64,000 bases of DNA from the NCBI GenBank assembly GCA_038503075.1, contig JBCAML010000001.1, positions 806,001 to 870,000 on the forward strand, given 5' to 3'. This document shows positions 25,040 through 36,042 of the stretch, in pieces. Below the pieces are notes generated by a model, which saw only the letters and a list, made by a program, of their open reading frames with translations, searched no databases and had not been told where the DNA came from. This stretch comes from Gyromitra esculenta (lineage: Eukaryota; Ascomycota; Pezizomycetes; Pezizales; Discinaceae). How positions within the stretch are numbered: the first letter of the stretch is position 1; each line of letters opens with the position of its first letter. The position numbers and the translations under genes are program-made.

Positions 25040-28000
25040 ATCTTACAGGTGAATACGGGATTCGGGAGTAAGCGAGGTTGCATGGCATATCAGGGGTATC
25101 TGGTTTCATATAAAAAAAGGGACAAAAGTTTGTATTATAGGCGTTTGTTCATTTTTTGTGTTGCATATGCATCTTAAAACGCTGTGCATTTACGAGGATT
25201 TAGAAGTTACTGACGGAAAATAAAAAGCATCTCAACTCAATTCAACCTCTCGGGAATTGCCTTAGCTCGATCATCGATCGGGAGAGTTTGTGTGACCTGT
25301 CAAAATCCGTCGCCGGTCATGTCCTGTAGCTTTAGAGATAGCCTATACACCTCAAAAAACATTCAATCCGAAGAGTCCAACACTTGATTCTCGTGCATAA
25401 TCAAATAGAACAAGACTCTGCAGTGCTGGTCAACCTTTTTCTAACCAGCGTCCGCTTACCACGCTTAATGCATAGTTCCCGAGCACTAACCACGGATCTG
25501 TGCCCGTCCCCATCCGCGTGCGCTGCAGAGTTTCTGGAATCTTTCCACCTCCCCGGCCACGAGAGGATAGTCATGGTACCAAGTTTAGAGAGTGCATTTC
25601 GTTGTAATCATGGCTTGCGCTAAGGGTTTGGGGCCAAGCAGCACCTTCCCTGGGCAAGATTGGCGATATAAAAATGCCTTTCTTCGAATGCTGGTATCCA
25701 TGTATACTTTTCCAGACTTTTGCAAACAAGTCTGGGACCAGCCTTAATTTCGTCTTCTATTTACCATATAAACTTCTTACCATCGCCATACTTCTTCACT
25801 GAGAAAACAAGGAAGGGTCAAAAAAAACCCATGTAGCAATGACAGCGCCATAACGTAAGACCCGAACCTGAACCCCATCTCGAAGTTTAATGGAGCTGTA
25901 GAAATGGAGTAATCCCTCGGCTGATGGATTTTTTCCCCGCAACTGGGGATCCAGGGTAGCAGCGTAATGGACAAGACCATTACCGTTGTCCCACACTGCG
26001 TAGGCAGACGTATAATACAGGTAGACAGTAATATTGGACCATGTCGGACCCACCAATATGTTTACTGGGTAGAACGAGTGAATATAAACACGTCACATTC
26101 TTTTTTTCTCCAACCCTTATGTTCTCAGATTGTCTCCGTCCCACCCCCGAGTCCAAGTCCCAATGATGTAAGAGTAAAATTTGTCTGCCCACCCAAGGAA
26201 AAACCAAATAAAACCGTTTCAACCAAGAGATAGGCACGAGGCGAGGTTCCAACGGTCCTCTGCTAACGACAATCTCTGGGAACTGACGATAACGGAGACG
26301 CGCGGGCGGTAGAACCAATCGCGGGTTTTGGCCGGTTATTTTTATGCTAACTATCCGCGGCCGTTGCCGCGGTTGCGTAGCTGTTACACTCCTGCCTCAA
26401 TATGTCTCAGGGTTACGAAAAAGAAGAAAATTAAAAGGCCTGTCTTTCTGGCTTGTTTGTTGGTTTTTACCCCCCCCTTATTTACCGTAGCAGACGCCAA
26501 GTAAAAAAATTACAATTACCCTCTGAGGGTTTTAAGGTCACGAGCGAAAACAGTATTCTAGTCAAAAAAAAAAAGAAACTGCACACACATACAAGGGTTT
26601 CCGAAACATCAATCGCTGAGGAAATAAGTTCAACGGACACGGGATATTATTGGCAAGATAGCTTGGCGTAAGAGAAACCTGTCTTACAAATATTTACTTA
26701 CAATAGGTAAGAGCTAACAAATCTGATATATGCCTTTCCCTTTCTCCTGTCATATATCTCTCTCCATGCCAAGACCATAGGTGAAGCGCCTCCCCCTGGT
26801 ATGCGCGTGCATCAAACCCACTATGACTATCCAGGAACTTCCTTCCTCAATAACTGTCAGCAGATGGTGTATGATCGGAAACTAATATTTTTGCACTTTC
26901 CATACTGTAGGGATTTCGAGGGCTCGGAGGGGATCCGAACCTAGCAAAAAAAAAAAAGAGAGAGAAAGAAAGTCTTAGCCTACATATGTAGATACATGTA
27001 ATGCGCGGAAAAAATAAAACTTGAAAAATATTATCAGCCTATCTTAATTACATGTATGGTATGACCCAATGCATTAAGAAGATCATACTCTTGTGGTGCG
27101 GGGGAAAAAAAACACACAAGATAACAAAAAGTCCTTTTTTTTCTTTCTTCCGTGGTCCGATTTCTTGAGGTTTCACATACTAGAAAATCGTACAAGAACA
27201 AGGAAATATATACACTCCTCTACTGGCCCCCACGGTGCTCTAGATCTCTCTAATAGGATTCGACGGGTTTGAGTGGAGTGGAGAATTCAACTGAGGTTTG
27301 TGAAGCGAACAACATTTTCTTCGAATGGCTATTAAACCTGCTTGTTGCATCCGTGATATGCATGATCCGGGGATTTTGGGCTTGGGGCTGTAACCGACAG
27401 GAGCCATCATAATCCCCCTCAGGCACTTACGGAAAGGCACCCATGAATCTAGGACTACGTCTTGAGCTTTCATCCTGGTACATGGTAACTGGGCCGGGGA
27501 TAAGGGACAGCCTATAAAGTTGTTAATGCGCCGAGACACTTCACTCAAGCTGTTAACGTTAACGTGGTTTTATTTTATTTTATTTTTAACATGTCCCTTG
27601 TCGTCGAATTAGTACATGTACTTTATGATACCCTAACATCAGATCGGCTGTTTTTTATTTTTATTTTTATTTTTTACTTTTCGTACTAAATGCACGTCGA
27701 CCGTGAGTTATCGTTTGAGATCCTGCAGGGACCCACCTATTGGTGACCAGGGAATGGGGGAGAGGGAACACAGGGAGACGATAACTGGCTCAGTTGATCG
27801 ATCGTCGATTTATATATCATTGGCTTACATTTCAGTTCGTCCAAATTGAAAAAATAAAAAATAAGAAGAGGTGCTCCACAGTTAAGATCAGTTAATCGTC
27901 CAATAATCGGTCACGTGATGATGTCATTCCAATTTCTCGGTGACTTGAGTATAAATATAGAACCCTGGACGATTCCGTTACAGAGATCTCCAGGGTCTCG

Positions 28001-29675
28001 GAGTTCTCTTCTTGGAATTGCGTTTTCCCTTTTCCTGCAAGTAATTTTTATTTTTATTTTTAACTTCCCAGCAAAACCCCGCAGGCGGATCCGGAACTTC
28101 ATTCCTTCCACTAATTATCAGTAGTTCCCCAAGGAATTATTCCGAATAACGTGGGGATTTTGGCAGGTTCGGACGTATGGCTCACCCTTTTCTACCCTTC
28201 CACATACCAAAGAACGAGGGCACGAAGTAGAAAAAGCCCCCGGCAACGAGTTTCGGAGGTGTCAGCGGCCTGATCGGACGGCATGCAAGCGAGAGTCGCC
28301 ATTTCGGCCATACACGAAAATAAAATAGAAAAGTCCCGAGTAAAACAAGCCGAGTATGGGGATCCCGGTTTTGGTTTAACACCTCAGATGAGGATTGTGG
28401 TCATGGGTTTTGTCCAACTGATCCAACCTGCATCTCTCTTTTCTTTTTCCACCACCCCTCTCCGTCTCTCCATCCTCCTCTGCCCTCAACCGAGCTGAAG
28501 TGAAATTATAAGCCTGAGACATCCGTTGCCGATACAAATCTGATGAGGGGTGGGGGGCTTGGGTTTGTGTTTGGGTGTGGTGTGTGTCCCTCAGATCTGA
28601 AGGTAGTTCTGCCCACGATGTTGTAGATCAACACCACTTCTGACATGAAATTTCTCGGGTTGTATTCCGCAAGTATGATGTTGGATCTCAGGTTCCGTAC
28701 TATGAGCAACAGCGGGGTCTGTAATCAATTTTGGTTGTCTTTTTCCGTCTCCACCCCTCTCCTCTCCAATACCCCGGGAAATGATTTCAATTCCTGCTGT
28801 GGGCTTGGTCTTCCTCATCTGCTTTCATCTGGAGTGCCTAAGGTAAGCGAAAGTGAAATGTCACGGGTTATCACTCTCACTCACACAGGGTTGGGTGTGC
28901 TCACTCAGCTGCGCATTGCGCATTCTAGCCTGCAGTGCATCCTCATCTCGTGTATGAAATTATACGGAATGACTTCAATTTCCAAGAAATGAAATAACAT
29001 AATACGGTGGTGGAAAAAAAGGAAAAAAAACCTGAAAGCAGCCCCAGCTCCGATTCGACAATAACGTCATCTGCGGCTTAAAAAACAAGCTTTTGCTATT
29101 CGGACTGATGCCCTGAAGCGGCTTAACCTTATCTCTTATCTCTTATCTCTTAACCTCGGCTTGGCTTTTTTTTCCCCTGCGTCATCAGCACGCAAACAGC
29201 CCAATCATTTCTACACGTTTATTTCATGCTCGAAAACTATTTCTCTGCTGGCCGGAGATTGCGCCATAGCAATGGCGATTTGCCTTATGGATACGATAGA
29301 GTAGCATTCTACGTCGCTTTGATATTTTGCAGCTGTGATTTATAGCTACGATAAATTATACACGTAGTGCTTGGCCCAAAAGATAGAACCAAGACTTGAG
29401 AGGAAGAGTATGAGTGGAATATATACTGTACCCAGTAATATGCCAGTGGTACAACAGCCTAAGCCCTTTCCCTTCCTCCAGATATCCGTGATAAAAAATA
29501 CCTATAAAATTCCTCGAGTGCTCCAAGAAGAAAACACCAAATAATAACAAGCCCAGCGATTAAACTCCGTCCCAATGTGAAAGAAAGTAGAGTGGTACAT
29601 AAAATATACAGGTTTGCCTCTCCGGAAAAAGAAAATATATAAGTAGGATATATACTGCTTTCTGCACGAAACTTA
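25040..29675. other. Gene-poor region, 4.6 kb
   Basis: No ORF here looks like a gene; the longest are about 100-115 codons without domains (27240-27548 minus, 28645-28992 plus). The DNA contains several A/T runs of the TTTTA type (near 27570, 27650 and 28050), TACATGTA at 26993, 27049 and 27613, and three TTATCTC units in tandem near 29126-29153. The last part is the 3' flank of the Atos-like gene. Confidence 0.5.
29126..29153 (+). repeat. Short tandem repeat, three TTATCTC units
   Basis: Three consecutive seven-base TTATCTC units in the gene-poor region. No larger structure is visible around them. Confidence 0.6.
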
Positions 29676-31701
29676 CTATTGCATCTCTTGCCAAACTCCA
29701 TCGATTGGCCCATCTAAGCTTCTTCCTCCTTCTACCTCTAGACTTCTCAGCTTCTTTGCTAGCAGTCCTTGCCCCTCACTCCTACCGATAGACGAAGTGA
29801 CACTCATCTTCTCGAAATCGCTAGCATCGCTGCCTAGATCGCTGTGAGAATCCAACTCTGCCCTTTGCCCATTATCAGACGCCCCCATTTCCGATCCTGG
29901 AAATAATGGCGATGGTTGCATTGAAGTATCTCCTCTTTTTCCGCTCGATCTTCCCTTAATCCCCACTATCCCAAACAAGCTGCTGCTCCTCTTCCTGTTT
30001 CCCGTAGAGGATGCTGGTGTCGGAACATTGCTTTCTGACTTCCACGGACTAAATTTTGGTTCGGGCCATAATACTTCATTTCTCAACTTCTCTTTCCCAT
30101 CCGGAACTCTGTTGGCAAACACAACCCGAATAGTTTTGTGAAGGTAATAGCGTCCCCTACTAGGGCAAACGATGTGTAGGTGTATCAAGTACCGCAATGC
30201 ATCCTTTTCTTTTTCCCTTTTCATGGCTACCGTGGAGCTTGCTGGAAGATCGGAAAGCAGTGCGTTACCTGCTGAATAACTTTTCTGCCTAATGAACGTT
30301 TTCGTCCCCGGGTCCATGTCCTTGAGATCATATGGCACTAAGAAGAGCTTCACAGCTGTCTTGTTGGGGTTTTTAATTACGATCTGAAGTTGTCCTCTTT
30401 GGGGGATGCGGTAGGCCCCTCCAACACCTGGCGGTATCTTTGAGGATTTGGCTTTTTCAGCACTTAGGGCGGTGTCGATATCAATTTGGCCAACATAAGG
30501 AGAAGGGCTGTCGTAATCGCCTACAGAGTAAAAGTACGCAGGGAAAGGGAGGGTGACATGAGTTGGGCAACGGAGAGAGGCTTTGCATTTCCCAAGACCA
30601 AGGACGCCAATCTGAGCAACAAAGTTGAGTGGCTTAGAAGGCGTCGTAGACATGCGACCGTTGAGAATAGATTCCTCGTATGATCCAACAAATGATCCAA
30701 AGGGAAGATCCGAAGTAGAGTTAGCGAAGCCGGAAAGTCGACGAGCCTGGCGAGTGAGGAGGGAAGGAGAGGATGATTCCTGCCAGTTATCAGAAATACG
30801 TCGGCTGGATGTTGCCAATCCGACAGGTTGGGGTCGAAGCTGTGGAAAGGTCGTTGGCGAGAGTTGGAGTGATGAAAGTGATGATTGTGGAAGCGAGTAG
30901 CGTTTATTCAAGTTTGGACTAAAGATATCGATCGGCACCGTAGAGGTGGGAGATGGACTGCTCTCGGTACTGTCATTGTCAGGATTGGATGAGTGTACCA
31001 ACGGTGATGTCGGGGCTTTTAGAATATAACTTGAGAAAGAGGGAGCTCTCTGTCGAGTTCGAGCTTGGTGAAGATCGGAGGCGTGGCGGTTACAGGAAGG
31101 TTGTGGAGGGGACGTGTCAGTTGAGAATAAAGACTTTAGATTTGAGATCGGTGCCGAAAAGGTGGGCGATGGCGGGTGTATTTGATAATTTCGGCTGTCG
31201 TTCGTGAAGACGCCTTGATGCAAAGCGGATTGAGGACGGTCGGGGTGCTCATCGATAAAATGCTGTCCGGATGGCGAGTGGTTTGGGTAGTAGTAATTCG
31301 ATAGCTGTGTCACGGGGTAGTATAATTAGCAACCAAGAGAATTTTTGACGAAGAAAAAAAGTGATGCCATAAGCTGGATGACAAAGTCAAAGTTACTGGG
31401 ATGGGTGGAAGGCGATTAAGAGATAATAGGAAAAATGAGTTACCGGTCGATTAGGAACCCAAGTTGAAGTTTGACCAGCCTTTATCCTTTCGATGAGCTC
31501 TGCCCTATCACTGATGCGTGGCGGCGTGATGGTGTCTGGCAAGGACGAGGAGGGAAAATTGGAAGAGGAATCAGGAGGAGAATCAGTTGGGCTGAGGTCA
31601 TGCGAATGCATGGTCAGATTCGGAACTGGGGGAGGCTCGCTGCTTTCCTCGGATAATGGTGGTGGAGAAGGATTGCGGTGGTGGTGGTAGACGAGGGGCA
31701 T
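29676..31701 (-). CDS. Atos-like / chromosome-segregation-during-meiosis family protein
   Basis: Two exons, 31701-31444 and 31304-29676 (139 bp intron), give 628 residues. Exon 1 ends with DRAELIERIKAGQTSTWVPN, the conserved N-terminal box of fungal members. The core has ESILNGRMSTTPSKPLNFVA, then IGVLGLGKCKASLRCPTHVT, GAYRIPQRGQLQIVIKNPNK, VKLFLVPYDLKDMDPGTKTF, RYLIHLHIVCPSRGRYYLHK and IRVVFANRVPDGKEKLRNEV. These match the Atos middle domain (DUF4210) plus the adjacent 'chromosome segregation during meiosis' domain named from fission yeast. Animal Atos is a nuclear regulator; fungal roles are poorly known. The rest is Ser/Pro-rich and probably disordered. The stop codon TAG overlaps a perfect GTAAGT donor (29676-29671), so an alternative C-terminus by splicing is conceivable. 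Confidence 0.82.
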
Positions 31702-31775
31702 GGAGAAGCAGCGGCAGTAGGAGTTTGGTGGTGGGAGGTAATTTTGCTGTAGAGAGCTCCATAAGTGAATATAAG

Positions 31776-31905
31776 TAAAGGAAGAGAAAGAAAAAGAGGA
31801 AGAGGGAGGAGGGAAGGGAAGGGGATGGATGGCGAAGGAAGGGAGGGAGGAAGGGAGGAAGGAAGAAAGGAAGGGAGGGAGGAAGGGAGAAAGGAAGGGG
31901 TAGGG
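31776..31905 (-). promoter_or_regulatory. Pyrimidine-rich tract upstream of the Atos-like gene
   Basis: About 130 bases almost entirely purine on the plus strand (GGAA/GGGA units), so C/T-rich in the sense of the gene starting at 31701. CT-rich stretches are common at fungal core promoters, but this one is unusually long and regular and could also behave as an unstable microsatellite or triplex-prone tract. Confidence 0.6.
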
Positions 31906-32222
31906 TGGGGGAAATGGGAAATTACTCTACTGTGGTGGTGGAGAAACGGACAGCTGCTCTATTCTTTTTTGATTGTACATATTGTGACAATGTAATTCAT
32001 TCCTCATTTAACAGAGAGTGTCGCTCTTTCTGCTCTGCTGCTGCTCAACAAAGTCAACCCACTTGCTGGCTCCACTCATTTGCTCAAACTTCGCTCTCAT
32101 CTTCATTTTACTCCTCTTCTCAAATTATCCCCTCTATCGCTGTGGGAGCTACGTAAACCACATGGTGGTACATATCAACTCTACCAAGCTACCTACCTAC
32201 CTCACATACGACAGACAGACAG

Positions 32223-32240
32223 CAGGGTGCATGCACCCTG
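32223..32240. repeat. Perfect 18 bp palindrome
   Basis: CAGGGTGCATGCACCCTG reads the same on both strands. It lies about 520 bp upstream of the Atos-like start codon, in otherwise unassigned DNA. Confidence 0.8.
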
Positions 32241-34115
32241 TCCTGCACTCCGCTTTTTTTTTGCCCATCCAAAAGCCGATAGATAGGTACTCCCCTGCTG
32301 ATCTACTCAGATACGTGGTCACGAAACATCAAGTCTCACCAAAAATACCCCAGATCGAACGGAGAAAGAAGTGGAGAAAGAATCATTCTCTCTACTTCAA
32401 CGCTGCTTTCATGCACCTAGCTGTGTATTGCACTGTACTACTTGTCCTAAAGCACTGCCCTTGTACCCGTGTGTGGTCTACAGGCTGCTGTGCTTAAAAT
32501 GCAGCCAGTTCTACTTTCGGGACCCGAAAATCAATTGCTGGGTGCGACTGTGGGAATGCGCACCCACTTGCCATAGCGTAGTTAGCGAGGTGATCCCAGG
32601 CCAAGAGGCTGTCGGGCCTCGACTAAGTAGACTTTTCCGCCTGTAAGACCCTGTCTCAGCAAGTCCACCCCCCACAATCAACCTGCTCAAACCCAGTGCC
32701 TTCTATTCTGATGCTGGTGGCAAACGGACAAACTCTTGAAACGTTTCTCCCCTCCCGGAGCCGGTGCCCAGTTACTCTGCTGTCTGTGCTTGGGAGGTAT
32801 TCACAAGGAGCAGCAATTTTTGCATATACCATTCCGGTTTCCGGACGTTCGCTTGTGGACTCGGGCGGATGCCCTCATCAGTCTAGAAAAAGTTCGTGGT
32901 AATCGATCACCAGGAACAGAATCTCGACCATAGCTTAAAATACGTTCGCCTGCAGTCTGGTCTCCAGAAAGTAAGGTACCATCTGAACTTTCTTTTCCCT
33001 CGCTTTGTTGTTCGTCCACTGTTTGTCGTTCGTTTCTTTTTCCCCGCCAGCTCATTCCGACGCTACTCGATGTTCGTTGTTCGGTGACCTATTCTATGCC
33101 GTCATCTGGGGTGGGCCGGATTAAGATGTGAGCCGCTGGTTAGTTTGCTGAGGCTAAATGTTTCTTAGGTTCAAGCAATACAATGATGTGCGTAATCCAC
33201 AGAACACAAAAGGCGTAGATCTCGATTGTCTTATGATTTTCTGACGCCCGTTTCATAAAGCAGCCTGCCAGATCTAGTCGGCGACCCCCGCAAGGTAGGT
33301 ATGCGCGTGAAAGACACGCACAGTGGCAAGTCGATCAGTACTGCTGCAGGCGCGATGTCACAGCGAATTAGCAGCGATCTCCCGTGTCAGTTCGGAGCCG
33401 AAACAAACGAAATTCCGCTCTGAACCGGCTTTGCAGCTGCCGGCGATCGATCTCACCTGATAGGTATAACCCGATATCTCTCCTCTTTCCGCCTACTTTT
33501 TCCGCCTGCTCCATCAAACTACACTTCTTTTTTCAAAAATGCGGGGTTCGTTAGACAACTTCATGCATATGTATCCTATCAACTGTGAGCGATTGGGATA
33601 CATAACCTTAAGGGGTGTTGGTGCTGTGAGGCATTGAGGCAATATAAAACCACTGTTAGGTGTCGATATCAATGGCGAATCGAGGCGTGGCGAGAGATAG
33701 GGATCAGACATTTTTCTACAAATTAGTGATAAGTATTGTGCAAGATGAGGTGCAGCAACATCCAAATTCCGTTACAGAGATGCAACTGGAAGTGATTGAA
33801 CGATGATAACCGTTCAATGAGAATTCCAGGCCCATGGGAGAAATTAGAGAAAATCGCATGTGGTCGAATTAGCTACATAGAAAGCCCTTTACCAGCTGCA
33901 AAGATCTGCATGTAATATTCCCACAGCCGCCCAAGACTCACCAATATTCAATCGGCAGCTTGCTTAACCGAGTGGTAGACTGTGGGTCTACCGAGGGTTC
34001 TCATGCACGTTTCGGCGAAGGCTTCGGTGGAGGCCCCGGTTGACTTTATGAACCGCATCTTTTTATTCGGTGAGCTGCTAGTTTGTCCACTAGGTAAACG
34101 GGACACATAAGTTAT

Positions 34116-34226
34116 ATAGAGACTTTGCGCAAATAGATCCAGCTCCGATTTTTAGAAATTTGATTGGCGCAGATCAGCTTCTGGTTGGTCAAAACCAGGG
34201 CTGGTTCAAAAGCGCAAAGTCTCTAT
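34116..34226. mobile_element. MITE-like element with 15 bp perfect terminal inverted repeats
   Basis: ATAGAGACTTTGCGC at 34116-34130 is matched by its exact reverse complement at 34212-34226. Similarity extends outward imperfectly into TTATA-like flanks that could include a target duplication. The 81 bp interior has no ORF and contains a smaller hairpin (CTGGTT/AACCAG). The size and structure fit a miniature inverted-repeat element; I see no second copy in the window and cannot name its transposase family. Confidence 0.65.
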
Positions 34227-34796
34227 TTATAATGACGAGAATACTGGAGCCCTTGCTGGAGGCTGTATTTTTATCATTTTGCTAAGATCTGCCAGGTCAT
34301 TGCTTGAGGTTCAGAAAGATCATAGATCGAGTCCTTGAACTATCTTGTGAGTAACTGGCTAACATGAGTGAGTAAGTGAGTGATACTATATGATTCGGTA
34401 GTCTCGTTTCCATTCTTTTTTTATGGGTAAGGCTTGTACTTCCTACACAATAATGTCTAAACACATGTTGGACGCATCGGCCGTGAAATTGATTAAAAAT
34501 CGAGGCCGAGGCCGAGAACAGCGGCTTGAGTGAGGTAAAGTCCTAGAGGCAGGGGGGATTGAGCTTTTGTATGCCAGTGGGGCAGGTGCTCTTGGAACTT
34601 CTAATTTCGTCGGTGAAACTCCAGGAGAAACTTATTTCTAGTTTGAAGGGTTAAACTCGTATCGACATGCCCCAAGATGGCAATTCATTTAGTAAGAGAT
34701 AATTACATGTAAGTGTGTATACCAAGCTTTTTGTGATACTCCAAGAGATACAAACGCCAACCCTAATTTAATGAACCAAGAAAACATAAATCCCCC

Positions 34797-35523
34797 TCAT
34801 GATGTACCCATTTGAGCCTTCACCTTATCTAGTAGCATCGCACCCTGTTTACCCAGTTTCTGCTGTCCTCTCACCGTCCGTGCGCCCATGACTTTCTTTC
34901 GCCTCTGCCTGTCCCTCTCCTTCTGTTCGTGGGCCTTCTTCCTCTGTTCTGCTTCCTTGATTGCTGCCTCACGCTCTGCTCGAATCTTTGCAGCATACTC
35001 CTCTTCGCGCTTGAAGGATGATGTTTTCGGCTTCCTTGATGCTCGTCGGTCCCTGTAGGTCCCTTTCTCACTATTCTCAGCCTCCTTCTTCTCTGGAGCT
35101 TCTAGCGCAGCTTGTCGTTGCGGATGCATTTGCTCTTTTAGTGTAGCCTCTGGCTCATCACCTGCGGCATCCTCGGCAAGTCCCCGTAGTCTAGCTCTCT
35201 CCTCATCCTCTTTTTTCTTCTGCTCTGCTGCTTCCTCTAGATATTTTTTTGCTTGAGCTGCGTGGACACCATCTGTGGATGATTCTTCCTGGGCAATAGT
35301 TTTCGAGTATGTTTTCTTGACTTTGGCTTTATGGATAAGGGACTTTTTGATTTTGACGACTATCCGGAGAAGAAATGTATATTAGCTGGCTAGAATTGAT
35401 CATTCTGATTTGGGAAAGAAAAAAACCTATACCTTTACGTCTATAAGTGCCGTCAGGCAAATTTGCCGGACCAACATTGAAACCCTTCTTCTGCGCCTTG
35501 TCCTTAACTTGTTCTTTCGCCAT
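34797..35523 (-). CDS. FYV7: rRNA-processing protein FYV7
   Basis: Exons 35523-35433 and 35359-34797 (73 bp intron) give 217 residues. The N-terminus ([20 protein letters not shown], then KIKKSLIHKAKVKKTYSK) is the conserved Fyv7 box. The remainder is an extremely charged Lys/Arg/Glu-rich helix (EEEYAAKIRAEREAAIKEAE, then QRKKAHEQKERDRQRRKKVM) ending in the conserved TVRGQQKLGKQGAMLLDKVK segment. Fyv7 is a nucleolar factor for 18S rRNA processing and small-subunit assembly. It is divergent from the PPR gene, with 519 bp between start codons. Confidence 0.88.
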
Positions 35524-36042
35524 TTTTCCGTGATGTGTGATGGTAGTCAGAAAGAATGTAAGCTTGAAAGTGTTGACGTCGTTGTAATTTTTTTCGTTGT
35601 TGCTGTTTTCGCGGCAACGCCACAACTTGGGGCTTGTCTTACTTAGTCACTAGCCCCAATTGAGCCTCACCCTTTTTTTTTTTTGTTTGAGCATTTCTCA
35701 TCCCACCTTTTTTTGTTGCCTCGAGCCCATCACGGAAACCCCGCCATTCAGGAGTCCCGTCACTTTGGAAATCCAGGCATTCAATTCCTCTCAAAATAGC
35801 CGTAAAGTTTCCGGCGGCTGTAAATATCACGTTTCGTGCGTGGAGGGCATGTCTGAAGGTTGGTTATATGTTCTCTTCTTTCCTCTATTTCCTAGGAATG
35901 TGGTGGCGGGGGAGGAGGGGCAAACAAAAATTGTTTTTTTTGGTATAAGATTGGGATTTTCTGATTTTTGTTTTTGTTTGAACAGACATCGCATTCAATC
36001 CGCCTGTACGATTACGGTCACCAGCTGGGGTTTTCACGGGGT
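35524..36042. promoter_or_regulatory. Divergent promoter of FYV7 and the PPR gene
   Basis: A 519 bp gap between two divergent starts. The PPR open frame extends upstream of the chosen start to 35968, but a T-rich stretch followed by an acceptor-like AACAG just before 35986 suggests that this part is leader or intron. Confidence 0.45.

Larger units (their letters stand above)
31906..34796. other. Gene-poor region between the Atos-like gene and FYV7
   Basis: Nearly 2.9 kb. ORFs such as 32018-32497 (159 codons) have no recognisable domain and odd composition. The region contains an 18 bp perfect palindrome at 32223-32240, a small hairpin near 33973-33991, the MITE-like element at 34116-34226 and a TACATGTA site at 34704. 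No gene is supported. Confidence 0.5.

Noticed and set aside
32018..32497. 159-codon ORF
   Set aside because: Overlaps three other ORFs in the same DNA; the translation has no domain and begins in a pyrimidine-rich stretch.
33960..34040. Structured, tRNA-like stretch (CCGAGTGG and a GGTAGAC/GTCTACC hairpin)
   Set aside because: It resembles a class II tRNA D-arm, but no T-arm or acceptor stem follows at the right distance. Only a small hairpin can be supported.
35968..36042. 25 extra codons at the start of the PPR frame
   Set aside because: They follow a T-rich acceptor-like stretch and would hide the mitochondrial presequence that begins at 36043.
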